Part shown: positions 8,886 to 18,316 of the stretch, piece by piece
How the letters are laid out: each line of letters opens with the position of its first letter
How positions within the stretch are numbered: position 1 is the first letter of the stretch
Assembly (NCBI RefSeq): GCF_003730275.1
Contig: NZ_QTTA01000010.1
Span: 1 to 64,000 of the forward strand
DNA from: Brevundimonas halotolerans
Lineage (GTDB): Bacteria; Pseudomonadota; Alphaproteobacteria; Caulobacterales; Caulobacteraceae
Reading direction: 5' to 3'
DNA: 64,000 nucleotides
Notes under the pieces: model-generated
The model's input: only the letters and a program-made list of their open reading frames with translations
Told to the model about the DNA's origin: nothing
The model's database searches: none
Made by a program: the position numbers and the translations under genes

Positions 8886-9575
8886 TCACAGCTCGACCAG
8901 TCGATCCGACAGCTCATTGAGATTGTCCGGTCCCGGAGGGAAATGCGCCGACAGCACCTCACCGGACAGGGCGATCGCCGCCTCAAACCCCTCGATGGGG
9001 CGTCCGGCGCGCAGTTCGCGCGTCAGGGCCGACGTCACATCCGCCCAGATTTCAACCGGCACGCGGCTGTGGATGCCTTCGTCGGCGACCACCTCGACCC
9101 GGTGCTCGTCCAGCGCGCAAAAGATCAGTACCCCGGTGCGATTGGCCGTCACATGGATGCCGTGCGCCAGGAACTGGTGGATGGCCGCCTTGCGCACCCG
9201 GTGCCGACGGATCGAGGCAGGGGTCATCAGCCGACGGACCACCGGCAGGCCGTGGATCAGGAACACCGCCAGAAAGATCACCACCTGCACCAGCGCATAG
9301 GCCCCCAGCGTCTGGGCCATGGTCACCGGCGTCGCCGCCAGCTGCGCCGCCTGCCAGCCATCCGAAAACCCGGGCAGCCAGGCCGGGCTGAAGCCCAGCG
9401 GGATCAGCAGCAGCGGCAGGATCATGGCTGCCGCCGCCGCCCAGGCGAGGCCCACCTCGCGATACGACGAGACGCGCCGGGCGATGACGCAGAAGATCTC
9501 ACCCGAGGTGGCCTGTTCGGCCTCCTCGACGGCGCGGCGGATACGGTCGTGATCAGCAGGAGAAATACGCATCAC
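8886..9575 (-). CDS. TPM-domain membrane protein
   Basis: A 229-residue protein with an N-terminal AEQATSGEIFCVIARRVSSY segment, two membrane helices at about 43-62 and 90-110, and a cytosolic part (FLAHGIHVTANRTGVLIFCALDEHRVEVVADEGI). This is the TPM (TLP18.3/Psb32/MOLO-1) fold split by a membrane insertion. Function is unknown. It is the third gene of a lemA-TPM-TPM operon; its start overlaps the stop of the preceding TPM gene by 4 bp (ATGA), implying translational coupling. Confidence 0.85.
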   Translation of the reverse strand: MMRISPADHDRIRRAVEEAEQATSGEIFCVIARRVSSYREVGLAWAAAAAMILPLLLIPLGFSPAWLPGFSDGWQAAQLAATPVTMAQTLGAYALVQVVIFLAVFLIHGLPVVRRLMTPASIRRHRVRKAAIHQFLAHGIHVTANRTGVLIFCALDEHRVEVVADEGIHSRVPVEIWADVTSALTRELRAGRPIEGFEAAIALSGEVLSAHFPPGPDNLNELSDRLVEL

Positions 9576-10396
9576 CAGCCTCCCGAGGCGCCGCCGCCGC
9601 CAAAGCTGCCCCCTCCGCCACCAAATCCACCGCCGCCGCCGAAACCTCCGCCACCGCCCCCGCCGCCACGCGAGCGCAGGGCCTCGGATGCCGCCCAGAT
9701 CAGGATCGGCGCAATGTCCGACCCGCCCCGCCGGCGCCGCCCGCTGGCACTGCTGACGATGCCGATCACGGCAATCAGGATAAAGCCGAACACCAGGGCG
9801 ATGATGATCAGGGCCCCGACCGGCACCTCGGCATCGGCCGCCTCGACCGCCGCCGCCCGGGCCATGGCCTCTTCGGGGTCGAGCCGCAGCTGTTCCTCAA
9901 TGGCCACCACCCCCTGTTCGATGCCGCGCTCGAACCCGCCTTCCTTGAAGGCCGGGGTGATCTGCTCGTGGATGATCAGGGCCGACAGGGCATCGGTCAG
10001 TATGCCCTCGAGGCCATAGCCGACCTCGATGCGGATCTTGCGCTCTTCCAGGGCAACGATCAGCAGCACGCCGTTGTCGCCGCCCTCCTGGCCGATCTGC
10101 CAGTGACGCCCCAGCCGCGTGCCGTAGTCGGCGATGTCATAGCCGTCCAGCGCGCGCACCGTGACCACCACCAGCTGATCACTCGTGTCCCGCTCCAGCG
10201 CGGCCAGCCGCGCCTCAAGCTCGGCTTCCCTGGCCGGGCTCAGCAGATTGGCCCCGTCGACCACCCGCCCGGTCAGCTCGGGAAAGGCCGGCTGCGTCAG
10301 CCCCGGCAGCGCCAGAACCAGCCACACCGCCATCGCCATCAGGCCCGCGACAAGGGCCCGCCATGTCAGTCGCTCGACGATCAGGGCGCGGGTCAC
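9572..10396 (-). CDS. TPM-domain protein with Gly-rich tail
   Basis: A 274-residue protein with an N-terminal signal or anchor helix at about 16-32, then the TPM domain (GRVVDGANLLSP, LVVVTVRALDGYDIADYGTRLGRHWQIG, DNGVLLIVALEERKIRIEVGYGLEG). A second helix (VPVGALIIIALVFGFIL) follows, and the extreme C-terminus is almost pure Gly/Phe/Ser. The arrangement matches the YgcG-type TPM proteins that sit next to LemA. The extracytoplasmic TPM domain may bind metal or partner proteins. It overlaps both neighbours by 4 bp. Confidence 0.9.
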   Translation of the reverse strand: MTRALIVERLTWRALVAGLMAMAVWLVLALPGLTQPAFPELTGRVVDGANLLSPAREAELEARLAALERDTSDQLVVVTVRALDGYDIADYGTRLGRHWQIGQEGGDNGVLLIVALEERKIRIEVGYGLEGILTDALSALIIHEQITPAFKEGGFERGIEQGVVAIEEQLRLDPEEAMARAAAVEAADAEVPVGALIIIALVFGFILIAVIGIVSSASGRRRRGGSDIAPILIWAASEALRSRGGGGGGGGFGGGGGFGGGGGSFGGGGASGGW

Positions 10397-11007
10397 TGTG
10401 CGGGGGTCGCTCCGGTGTTGAACTGCACCTGGGGCGCAGTCTCGGCGCCTGGCGACGCCGTAAACAGCGGCAGGGGCTCAGACCCCGAATGGAAGGTCGA
10501 GGCCCAGATATTGCCCGGGAAGGTCCGCAGCGTCGTATTATAGACCCGCGCCGCCTCATTGTAGTCGCGGCGCGCCACGGCGATCCGGTTCTCGGTCCCC
10601 TCCAGCTGGCTCTGCAGGGCGATGAAGTTCGCGTTCGACTGGATCTGCGGATACTGCTCGACGACGAGCATCAGTCGCGACAGCGCCTGGCTTAGCTCAC
10701 CCTGCGCCGCCTGATAGCGGGCCACGGCCGCCGGATCGGACAGGGCGTCGGCGTCCAGCTGGATCGAGGTGGCGCGCGAGCGGGCCTCGATCACCCCGGT
10801 CAGGGTCTCGCGCTCGGCAATCGAGGCGCCCTGCACCGTGGCCACCAGGTTCGGAATCAGATCGGCCCGCCGCTGGTACTGGGCTTCGACATCGGCCCAT
10901 TTGGTGCGCGCGGCCTCTTCCTGCGTCGGGATGGTGTTGTAGCCACAGCCCCCCAAGGTCAGGGTGACCGCCGCAACGGCGAGAACGGGAGTGCGCAGGA
11001 TAGTCAT
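10393..11007 (-). CDS. lemA: LemA family lipoprotein
   Basis: Starting at the ATG at 11007, preceded by AGGGGG, the protein has 204 residues. It begins with a lipoprotein signal (TLGGCGYN) and continues with the LemA helical core: RADLIPNLVATVQGAS, a long amphipathic helix, FIALQSQLEGTENRIAVARRDYN and VYNTTLRTFPGNIWA. It heads the lemA-TPM-TPM operon, a conserved envelope cluster of unknown mechanism. A longer frame extends upstream to 11145 but overlaps folD and lacks the signal peptide, so the internal start is preferred. Confidence 0.92.
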   Translation of the reverse strand: MTILRTPVLAVAAVTLTLGGCGYNTIPTQEEAARTKWADVEAQYQRRADLIPNLVATVQGASIAERETLTGVIEARSRATSIQLDADALSDPAAVARYQAAQGELSQALSRLMLVVEQYPQIQSNANFIALQSQLEGTENRIAVARRDYNEAARVYNTTLRTFPGNIWASTFHSGSEPLPLFTASPGAETAPQVQFNTGATPAQ

Positions 11008-11092
11008 CGGTAGCCCCCTTTGGCCGAACTTAGGCCGATCCGGGACCCATGCTTCGGCCCCTCGGGGAGTATCGGCCCGGAATGCCTCCGCT

Positions 11093-12019
11093 TCAAGCGC
11101 CCAACTGTGACGGTTCCACACCCGCCGCGCGACAGGCGGCGGCATAGGTGTTGGCCAGCAGGCAGGCGATGGTCATCGGCCCGACCCCGCCCGGCACCGG
11201 CGTAATGGCCCCCGCGACGGCTGCTGCCGAGGCATAGTCCACATCGCCGACCACGCGGGTCTTGCCCTCGGCGGCCTTGAGCGGATCGGCCGACGGCACC
11301 CGGTTAATGCCGACATCGATGACGGTCGCGCCCGGCTTGATCCAGTCAGCGCGAATCATCATCGGCCGCCCCACCGCCGCCACCAGAATATCCGCCCGGC
11401 GGCAGACCTCGGCCAGATCCCGCGTGCGCGAATGGGCGATGGTGACGGTACAGCTCTCGGCCAGCAGCAGTTGGGCCATCGGCTTGCCGACAATGTTCGA
11501 GCGCCCGACCACCACGGCCTCCAGCCCCGACAGATCGCCCAGCGTGGCCTTCAACAGCTTGATGCACCCCAACGGCGTGCACGGGACCGGCCCGGGCTGG
11601 CCGGTCGCCAGTCGTCCGGCGTTGATCACGTGAAAGCCGTCGACGTCCTTGTCCGGGTCGATGGCCGCCAGCACCGCCGTCTCGCGGATGTGGGCGGGCA
11701 GGGGCAGTTGCACCAAAATGCCATGCACCGCCGGGTCGGCATTCAGCTGCGCCACCAGATCCAGCAGCTCCGCCTCGGTCGTCTCGGCCCCCAGCCTGTG
11801 GGTGAAGGAGTTCAGCCCCGCGCGCGCCGCCGTCTCGCCCTTGCTCTTCACATAGATGCGGCTGGCCGGGTCCTCGCCCACCAGCACCGCCGCCAGTCCG
11901 GGCACGATCCCCGTGTCGGCCATCAGCCGGGCTGCGGCCTCGGCCACCTGATCGACCAGGGCCGCCGCACGGGCCTTTCCGTCGATGATCCGGGCGGTCG
12001 GGGAGGGGGTGGCGGTCAT
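11093..12019 (-). CDS. folD: Bifunctional methylenetetrahydrofolate dehydrogenase / methenyltetrahydrofolate cyclohydrolase
   Basis: A 308-residue cytosolic enzyme interconverting 5,10-methylene-, methenyl- and 10-formyl-tetrahydrofolate with NADP. The FolD signatures are present: [16 protein letters not shown] with the catalytic Lys, [19 protein letters not shown], the cofactor-binding [17 protein letters not shown], and the C-terminal [16 protein letters not shown]. Length is slightly above the usual 285-300. It lies upstream of lemA on the same strand with an 85-bp gap and is divergent from the PPC-repeat gene. Confidence 0.97.
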   Translation of the reverse strand: MTATPSPTARIIDGKARAAALVDQVAEAAARLMADTGIVPGLAAVLVGEDPASRIYVKSKGETAARAGLNSFTHRLGAETTEAELLDLVAQLNADPAVHGILVQLPLPAHIRETAVLAAIDPDKDVDGFHVINAGRLATGQPGPVPCTPLGCIKLLKATLGDLSGLEAVVVGRSNIVGKPMAQLLLAESCTVTIAHSRTRDLAEVCRRADILVAAVGRPMMIRADWIKPGATVIDVGINRVPSADPLKAAEGKTRVVGDVDYASAAAVAGAITPVPGGVGPMTIACLLANTYAAACRAAGVEPSQLGA

Positions 12020-12125
12020 GGCGGGTCCGTTCTGCCGATCCCTCGTCAGGAATCGTTGCGGTCAGGCGATTTACACAGGCCGGGGTTCGGCGTCTATGAT
12101 CGGGGAAAGCTGTGAAGGGGATACC

Positions 12126-13967
12126 ATGCGCCGATTCCACGGGACCAGATTGCTCGGCCTTGCCGGCGCCTCGGCGCTGGCCCTGCTCGCGGCCAGTGGC
12201 GCGTCAGCCCAGGACGCCGGCACCCTTGTGCTGGGCGAGGGTCTGGATGCCGCGCTTGAGGAAGGCGACACCATCAACGATCTGGGCGCCCCTTATGACA
12301 GTTATACGGTGACGCTCTCGGCCGGTCAGCGGTTCGAGGTCGAGATGCGCTCCGACGACTTTGACGCCTACCTCGAACTTTATGGCACCGACATGGACGA
12401 ACCTGTGGCCGTCGATGACGACAGTGCGGGCGACGGTACCGATGCCCGCCTGCGCTACACCGCCGACGCCGATGGCCTCTATACGTTACGCGCCCGCGCC
12501 TTTTCCGAGGGGGCCTTCGGGACCTACAATCTGATTGCCCGTGAACGTCCGCCGGCCCCGCCCGCGCCCGAGCCCGGCACCATCGCCCTCGGCCAATCGC
12601 TGGAGGGCGTCATCGACGATACCGATCCCGTCGACGATCAGGACGTGGCCTATGACGCGTATCGCTTTTCCGCCGACGAGGGCGAGCGGATGGTCCTGCT
12701 CCTGACCTCTGACGCCTTCGACACCTATCTGCAGGTCGGTCGGGTGACGGATGGCGGGTTCGAGGAACTGGCCTTCAACGACGACGACGGTGAAACCCTC
12801 AACTCGCGGCTGGTGTTCGCGGCCCCGGCGCGCGGCGACTATGTCATCCGGGTCCGTCCTCTCTCGGCCAGCGAGGGCGGGACCTACACCCTCTCCCTCC
12901 AGCCCGCCCCGCCGCCGCCCGAGGCCAAGCGGCTGACCCTCGGCGACAGCCTCACCGGCACGATCAATGCGGAGACGCCGGTCAATGACGAAGGCTACCG
13001 CGCGCACCTTTACCGCTTCGACGGACGCGAGGGTCAGCGCATCGACATCCGCCTCGAGGCCGAGGATTTCGACACCTATCTGGTGCTCTATCGCGACGAC
13101 GGCACACCGCCGACACGTCTGGGCGACAACGACGACAACGACGGCACCAACTCCCGCCTGATCCGCACGCTCGAGGGCTCCGGCCCCTATCTGGTCGAAG
13201 TGCGCGGCTTCAGCCAGACGGTCGAGGGCGACTATACGCTCAGCCTCGCCGAGATCGCGCCCGAGCGCCCGCCCGAACCCATCGCCTTCGGCGCCATTCA
13301 GGAAGGCGTCATCGACGACAAGGACCCGCTGGACGGTCAGGACCGCAACTACGATTCCTTCCGCTTCACCGGTGTCGAGGGCAATCGCGTCCAGATCATC
13401 GCCCGCTCGGGCGACTTCGACACCTTCCTGAGGATCAGCTCTGCCGAGGGTGAGTTCGAAGCCCTGGCCACCGACGACGACGGGCTGGGCGAAGGCACCG
13501 ACTCACGCCTGAACTTCACCCTGCCGGCGGACGGCGACTATGTGATCCGCCTGTCCCCGCTCAGCGCGGACAATGAGGGCCTCTATTCCCTCGAACTGAT
13601 CGACCGGGGCCCCGCCCCCGCGCCGGGCAGTATTCTGGTCGGGGCCACGGCCCGTGGTACCCTGGGTGAGGCTGATGCCGCCGCCGGCGACGGCAGCTAT
13701 TTCGACGCCTACCGCATCCACGCCAAGGAAGGGGAGACTCTGATTATCACCATGGTTTCCAATGCCTTCGACGCCTTTGTTATTGTAGGTCGCGAAAAGG
13801 ATGACGATGATATCGAGGTGCTGGCCAGCGACGACGACGGCCTGTCCGACACCCACGCGCGTCTGGAATGGGAAGTCCCCGACGACGGCGTCTACATCAT
13901 CCGCGCCGGCAGCTACGGCCAGTCCGAAACCGGCGCTTACGCCCTCAAGGTCGAACGCAAGCCCTGA
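12126..13967 (+). CDS. Secreted protein of five tandem PPC domains
   Basis: The start at 12126 has AAGGGG upstream and gives a 613-residue protein with a signal peptide cleaved after ASA at about residue 28. The rest is five bacterial pre-peptidase C-terminal (PPC) beta-sandwich domains of about 115 residues. Each has an acidic turn such as DDFDAYLELYG, DAFDTYLQVG, EDFDTYLVLY, GDFDTFLRIS or NAFDAFVIVG, followed by DDD(G) and a closing YVIRVRPLS-like strand. Pro-rich linkers separate the repeats. PPC domains usually accompany secreted proteases; no catalytic domain is present here, so it is a stand-alone, probably calcium-binding, exported repeat protein. Confidence 0.85.
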   Translation: MRRFHGTRLLGLAGASALALLAASGASAQDAGTLVLGEGLDAALEEGDTINDLGAPYDSYTVTLSAGQRFEVEMRSDDFDAYLELYGTDMDEPVAVDDDSAGDGTDARLRYTADADGLYTLRARAFSEGAFGTYNLIARERPPAPPAPEPGTIALGQSLEGVIDDTDPVDDQDVAYDAYRFSADEGERMVLLLTSDAFDTYLQVGRVTDGGFEELAFNDDDGETLNSRLVFAAPARGDYVIRVRPLSASEGGTYTLSLQPAPPPPEAKRLTLGDSLTGTINAETPVNDEGYRAHLYRFDGREGQRIDIRLEAEDFDTYLVLYRDDGTPPTRLGDNDDNDGTNSRLIRTLEGSGPYLVEVRGFSQTVEGDYTLSLAEIAPERPPEPIAFGAIQEGVIDDKDPLDGQDRNYDSFRFTGVEGNRVQIIARSGDFDTFLRISSAEGEFEALATDDDGLGEGTDSRLNFTLPADGDYVIRLSPLSADNEGLYSLELIDRGPAPAPGSILVGATARGTLGEADAAAGDGSYFDAYRIHAKEGETLIITMVSNAFDAFVIVGREKDDDDIEVLASDDDGLSDTHARLEWEVPDDGVYIIRAGSYGQSETGAYALKVERKP

Positions 13968-13981
13968 GCAGGCGTCAGCCG

Positions 13982-15070
13982 CTACAGCCGCTGAAACGCC
14001 TTGCCGTCGGCATCGAACAGATAGGCGTGCTCGGCCTGCAGCTTTAGCTCCAGCCGGTCGCCTGACTTCGGCCGCGCCGACCCGGCCAGCTGGGCCGTCA
14101 TACTGTCGTGGCCCTCGCCGATGTCGATATAGGCATAGGTGGCATTGCCCAGAGTCTCGACAAAGTCGGCCCGCCCGTGAATCGCCTCGCCCGGTCCGTC
14201 CAGCGACAGGTGCTCGGGCCGGATCCCTAGCGTAAGCGTATCGCCCGGCTTCGCGCCCTCGGCCTTGACCGCGGCCCGCAGCGTATCGCCGCCGGCGGTC
14301 TTCAGCACCGCGCCCTTCGGCCCGGCCTCGACCAGCGTCACGGAGATCATGTTCATCTTCGGACTGCCGATGAATTCGGCGACGAAGCGGTTGCAGGGGT
14401 GCTCATACAGGTCCATCGGCGCGCCGACCTGTTCGATCACCCCGCCGTTCAGCACCACGATCCGGTCGGCCAGCGTCATGGCCTCGATCTGGTCGTGCGT
14501 CACATAGACCATGGTGGTCTTCAGCCGCTGGTGCAGGGCCGCAAACTCATAGCGCATGCGCACCCGCAGGGCCGCGTCCAGGTTCGACAGCGGCTCATCG
14601 AACAGGAACACCTGCGGCTCGCGCACAATGGCCCGTCCGATGGCCACCCGCTGGCGCTGCCCACCCGACAGGGCCTTGGGCTTGCGGTCCAGATAGTCGG
14701 TGATGTTCAGGATAGCCGCCGCCGCATCGACGCGCCGCTCGATCTCGGCCTTGTCGTGCTTGGCCAGCTTCAGGCCAAAGGCCATGTTCTCGCGCACTGT
14801 CATGTGCGGATAAAGCGCATAGGACTGGAACACCATGGCGATGCCCCGGTCCGAGGGCGACAGCTCATTGACCACCCGGTCGCCGATCGTCACCTCGCCC
14901 GCGCTGACGTCCTCCAGCCCCGCGATGGTGCGCAGCAGGGTCGACTTGCCACAGCCCGACGGTCCGACGAACACGACGAACTCCCCGTCGGCGATGTCGA
15001 GGTCGATGCCCTTCAGCACCTGCACGGCGCCAAAGTCCTTCCGCACGCCGTTGAGACGGACGCCTGCCAT
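13982..15070 (-). CDS. Sugar-type ABC transporter ATP-binding subunit (UgpC/MalK/MsmK family)
   Basis: A 362-residue ATPase with Walker [11 protein letters not shown]-loop [12 protein letters not shown], signature [14 protein letters not shown], Walker [16 protein letters not shown] and the H-loop THDQ. A C-terminal OB/TOBE regulatory domain of MalK type follows (GIRPEHLSL). Such subunits energise import of sugars or glycerol-3-phosphate. No permease or binding-protein gene lies beside it, so it may serve transporters elsewhere. A perfect palindrome of LacI-operator type (15107-15118) lies 37 bp upstream of the start codon, suggesting sugar-dependent repression. Confidence 0.92.
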   Translation of the reverse strand: MAGVRLNGVRKDFGAVQVLKGIDLDIADGEFVVFVGPSGCGKSTLLRTIAGLEDVSAGEVTIGDRVVNELSPSDRGIAMVFQSYALYPHMTVRENMAFGLKLAKHDKAEIERRVDAAAAILNITDYLDRKPKALSGGQRQRVAIGRAIVREPQVFLFDEPLSNLDAALRVRMRYEFAALHQRLKTTMVYVTHDQIEAMTLADRIVVLNGGVIEQVGAPMDLYEHPCNRFVAEFIGSPKMNMISVTLVEAGPKGAVLKTAGGDTLRAAVKAEGAKPGDTLTLGIRPEHLSLDGPGEAIHGRADFVETLGNATYAYIDIGEGHDSMTAQLAGSARPKSGDRLELKLQAEHAYLFDADGKAFQRL

Positions 15071-15106
15071 CGCGCTTCCTGCCCTTCGTTTCTCGTTGCG
15101 GTCAAC

Positions 15107-15118
15107 GTAACCGGTTAC
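15107..15118. promoter_or_regulatory. Putative LacI-family operator
   Basis: GTAACCGGTTAC is a 12-bp perfect palindrome with the central CG and the AACCGGTT core typical of LacI/GalR-family operators. It sits 37 bp ahead of the ABC ATPase start on the reverse strand, in the position expected for a promoter-proximal operator. No LacI-family gene is present in the window, so the regulator would have to be encoded elsewhere. Confidence 0.55.
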
Positions 15119-15259
15119 AGGCCCCGATCAAGCGCGGCGTGACAGGAACATGTCGCCAGGGTTTTCCCATGCCCCTCCAGCCGCCGGGCGACCTGCCCGA
15201 CCCGCTGATCCGGAACCCCGGAGGGTTGACGTGGGCCCCGGGACAGGAGACGGCGAGAC

Positions 15260-16315
15260 ATGACCCTCACCGAGCCCGCACTAACATCGCTTGCCCATGG
15301 TGGCGGCTGTGGCTGCAAGATCGCCCCCGATCTCCTCCAGGCGATCCTTGCGGGCACACCGCAGGCCGCGCCCTTTGCGTCGCTGATGGTTGGCAGGGAG
15401 ACGTCTGATGATGCGGCGGTCTGGCGCCTGAACGACAGCCAGGCCCTGGTCGCCACCACAGACTTCTTCATGCCGATGGTCGATGATCCGTTCGACTTTG
15501 GCCGTATCGCCGCGACCAACGCCTTGTCCGATGTCTATGCCATGGGGGCGACTCCCATCCTCGCGCTGGCCATCGTCGGCATGCCGATCGGCAAGCTGTC
15601 CGTCGGGACGATCGGCAAGGTGCTGGAGGGCGGCGCCTCGGTTTGCGCCGCCGCCGGGATCCCGATCGCCGGCGGTCACTCCATCGACAGCGTCGAGCCC
15701 ATCTACGGGCTCGTGGCCCTCGGCCTGGTCCATCCGGAAAAGGTGCTTGCGAACCGCACGGCCCGGGAAGGTGACGTCCTGATCCTGACCAAGCCTCTCG
15801 GCGTCGGCGTTCTGAGCGCGGCCTTCAAACAGGGGCGGCTGGACGACGCGGGTTACAAAGCCCTCATTGCATCCACCACCCAGCTGAACACCCTGGGCGC
15901 ACGCCTCCCGGACCTTGAGGGCGTCCACGCCGTCACTGATGTCACGGGCTTTGGCCTGCTGGGTCACGCCTTGGAGATGGCGCGCGGGTCCGGGATGGCC
16001 ATCGAAGTCGACGCTGACGCCCCCGCCTGTCTGCCGTCGTCCATCGCGCTCGCTGAAGCCGGGGTCCGCACCGGCGCGTCGACCCGCAACTGGACGGCCT
16101 ATGGCGCCGCGGTGATCCTGCCGGATGGCCTCGCACCCTGGCGACGGGACCTGCTGACGGATCCTCAGACCAGCGGCGGGCTTTTGATCTCGGTAGCTCC
16201 GGACCGGGCTGAAGAGGTCCTGGCTCTGGCCCGGACCCTTGGCTTCGCCTCTGCGTGTCGGGTCGGCCGGGTGCTGGAAGGACCCGCTGGCGTCACAGTG
16301 GTTCAGGGTCCGTGA
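15260..16315 (+). CDS. selD: Selenide, water dikinase (selenophosphate synthetase), Cys form
   Basis: A 351-residue enzyme making selenophosphate from selenide and ATP. The N-terminal loop HGGGCGCK places Cys17 and Lys20 exactly where SelD has its catalytic Cys/Sec and Lys, so this is the cysteine variant with no in-frame UGA. Other family motifs are DDAAVW, TTDFF, NALSDVYAMGATP, AGGHSI, TDVTGFGLLGH and DPQTSGGLL. The start of mnmH overlaps its stop (GTGA), so the product is evidently dedicated to tRNA 2-selenouridine formation. Confidence 0.96.
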   Translation: MTLTEPALTSLAHGGGCGCKIAPDLLQAILAGTPQAAPFASLMVGRETSDDAAVWRLNDSQALVATTDFFMPMVDDPFDFGRIAATNALSDVYAMGATPILALAIVGMPIGKLSVGTIGKVLEGGASVCAAAGIPIAGGHSIDSVEPIYGLVALGLVHPEKVLANRTAREGDVLILTKPLGVGVLSAAFKQGRLDDAGYKALIASTTQLNTLGARLPDLEGVHAVTDVTGFGLLGHALEMARGSGMAIEVDADAPACLPSSIALAEAGVRTGASTRNWTAYGAAVILPDGLAPWRRDLLTDPQTSGGLLISVAPDRAEEVLALARTLGFASACRVGRVLEGPAGVTVVQGP

Positions 16316-17406
16316 TTCGCACGACGACCGATCTGAGCCTTGCCGCCCGTCAGGGCTACGATGCGATCATCGACGTCCGTAGCCCGGCAGAGTTCGCCGA
16401 AGACCATATCCCGAGCGCGATCAACCTGCCTGTTCTCGACGATGCCCAACGCGCCGAGGTCGGTACGATGTTCGTGCAGCGCTCCAAATTTCTCGCGCGG
16501 CGCACCGGCGCGGCCTGGGTCGCCCACAACATCGCCGACCATCTGCAGACCGCGCTGGCGGATCATGACGGGGGTTTTCGGCCCCTCGTCTACTGCTGGC
16601 GCGGCGGCCAGCGGTCGGCCGCCATGGCCACGGTCATGGAGCAGGTCGGCTGGCCGGTGACCCGGCTCGAGGGCGGGTATCAGACCTGGCGGCGAAAGGT
16701 CGTGGCCGATCTCTATGGCGAGGAGCCCCCCGGTGATGCGGCACTGAACCTCATTCTTCTCGACGGGTATACCGGCAGCGGCAAGACCGAGCTCCTTCGC
16801 CGGCTCTCGCACGAGGGTGTCCAGACGATTGACCTTGAGGCCCTGGCCGATCACCGGGGCTCACTGTTCGGCGCGACGCACGTTCCCCAGCCCGGCCAGA
16901 AGCTGTTCGAGACCCGCCTGGCCGAGGCGCTGGCCTGTCTGGACCGGACACGGCCGATCATCGTCGAAGCCGAATCCAGCCGTATCGGCAACCTCTCGCT
17001 TCCACCGGTCCTCTGGACGGCGATGAAACGGGCGCCCCGCATCGAGCTGATCGTACCGGTCGAGGCGCGCGTCGCGCATATCCTGGGCGAGTATCAAGCG
17101 ATTGGTGCCGATGTCGAGGCGCTGCAGGCCGCGCTCGCCCGCCTCCCTCGCCACCATAGCCGGGAGACCATCGCGGGCTGGTCCGCCGCTGCGCAACAGG
17201 GACGTCTTCCCGAGCTCGTCACGGATCTGATGCTGCAACACTATGACCCTGCCTACCGCCGCGGGGCAGCCGCCAGACGATCCGTCTTATTGCGCCTAAT
17301 GCTCGAGCGCATGTCCGACAGTGATCTGCAAGAAGCCGCCAGACGTATCGCAGAAACGGTCGCCCAGGTCAGCGCGCCCGGGCCGGGGCGTTCACACGAG
17401 GCATGA
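16312..17406 (+). CDS. mnmH: tRNA 2-selenouridine synthase (SelU)
   Basis: The chosen start is the GTG at 16312, which overlaps the selD stop by 4 bp and gives 364 residues; longer readings would extend into selD. The N-terminal rhodanese domain contains DVRSPAEFAEDHIPSAINLP and the catalytic-loop cysteine in VYCWRGGQRSAAM. A C-terminal P-loop domain begins LLDGYTGSGKTELL. MnmH converts 2-thiouridine at the wobble position of Lys, Glu and Gln tRNAs to 2-selenouridine through a geranylated intermediate. It is the second gene of a two-gene operon with selD. Confidence 0.95.
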   Translation: MIRTTTDLSLAARQGYDAIIDVRSPAEFAEDHIPSAINLPVLDDAQRAEVGTMFVQRSKFLARRTGAAWVAHNIADHLQTALADHDGGFRPLVYCWRGGQRSAAMATVMEQVGWPVTRLEGGYQTWRRKVVADLYGEEPPGDAALNLILLDGYTGSGKTELLRRLSHEGVQTIDLEALADHRGSLFGATHVPQPGQKLFETRLAEALACLDRTRPIIVEAESSRIGNLSLPPVLWTAMKRAPRIELIVPVEARVAHILGEYQAIGADVEALQAALARLPRHHSRETIAGWSAAAQQGRLPELVTDLMLQHYDPAYRRGAAARRSVLLRLMLERMSDSDLQEAARRIAETVAQVSAPGPGRSHEA

Positions 17407-17422
17407 CGGCATAAGCAAGGAA

Positions 17423-17497
17423 TGGTGGATGCGACAGGGATTGAACCTGTGACCCCCTCGGTGTGAACGAGGTGCTCTCCCGCTGAGCTACGCATCC
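17423..17497 (-). tRNA. tRNA-Val (anticodon CAC)
   Basis: The reverse strand folds into a complete cloverleaf: acceptor stem GGATGCG/CGCATCC, D arm GCTC/GAGC, anticodon stem CCTCG/CGAGG around loop TTCACAC (anticodon CAC, reading GUG), and T arm ACAGG-TTCAATC-CCTGT. The 3' CCA is encoded. It stands alone between mnmH and gph on the opposite strand to mnmH. Confidence 0.97.
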
Positions 17498-17519
17498 GAC
17501 CGGTCAGGAGGCGGGGTGT

Positions 17520-18239
17520 TTAGCCCGGCGATCCGGCAAGGGCAAGGGCCTGTTCGGTCTCGGCCACACAGCGCGCCACCAGCGCCGGAAAGGCGTCGTA
17601 ATGGTCCAGCACCGCCCACGGCTTCATCGCGGGAATCGCCATGTCGGCATAGCCGAAGCTCACCGCCACGAACGGCAGGCCGGCGGCGTGGGCGGCCCCG
17701 GCGTCCAGACTGCTGTCGCCGACCATCAGGGCGCGGTCGGCCCGTCCGCCACAGGCCGCAATGGCCTCCATCAGGTGGGCGGCATCGGGCTTGCGTGCGG
17801 AGACCCGGTCCGGGCCGTACACACAGGCGAACAGGCCGGTCAGGCCCAGCGCATCCGTCAGGGCCACCGACAGATCGGTCCGCTTGTTGGTCGTCACCGC
17901 CAGCGTATAGCCCTCGGCCTTCAGCGCGGTCAGTGCCGCGACACAGCCGGGATAGGGCCGGGTCAGGTCGGCGATCCGCCCGACATACAGCTCCAGGAAC
18001 AGGGCGAACCGCACATCCAGCGCGTCGTCCCCCAGCGGCGCCCCCGCCGTCTCATATCCGCGCCGCAACAGGGCCCGCGCCCCATGCCCGATCAGGTCAC
18101 GCCCCTGCGCCAGCGGCAGTTCGGCGAGGCCATCGGTCGCCAGCACCGCGTTCAGCGTGCCGATCAGGTCTGGCGCGGAATCGACCAGCGTCCCGTCAAG
18201 GTCGAACAGCAGCGTCCATTCCTTCGCCTTTGCAGACAT
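17520..18239 (-). CDS. gph: Phosphoglycolate phosphatase (HAD family)
   Basis: A 239-residue HAD hydrolase with motif I LFDLDGTLVDSAPDL, motif II in LAVTTNK, motif III Lys in SARKPDAAHL and motif IV MVGDSSLDAGAA. The helical cap after motif I and the overall length fit Gph, which clears 2-phosphoglycolate formed during repair of 3'-phosphoglycolate ends. Other small phosphomonoesters are possible substrates within this subfamily. It is divergent from glmU with 77 bp between start codons. Confidence 0.85.
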   Translation of the reverse strand: MSAKAKEWTLLFDLDGTLVDSAPDLIGTLNAVLATDGLAELPLAQGRDLIGHGARALLRRGYETAGAPLGDDALDVRFALFLELYVGRIADLTRPYPGCVAALTALKAEGYTLAVTTNKRTDLSVALTDALGLTGLFACVYGPDRVSARKPDAAHLMEAIAACGGRADRALMVGDSSLDAGAAHAAGLPFVAVSFGYADMAIPAMKPWAVLDHYDAFPALVARCVAETEQALALAGSPG

Positions 18240-18316
18240 ATAGCCTCCCCTTATGCCGTCTCATGCGTTATGCCGCCCCGGACGACCAGACGGACGACTA
18301 GACGAGGGACGATCAC

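Noticed and set aside
15260..15330. Selenocysteine codon in selD
   Set aside because: The catalytic position is TGC for Cys17; there is no in-frame TGA.
17253..17495. An 80-codon frame covering the tRNA-Val gene on the - strand
   Set aside because: Such frames are common artefacts of tRNA sequence; the cloverleaf explains the conservation.
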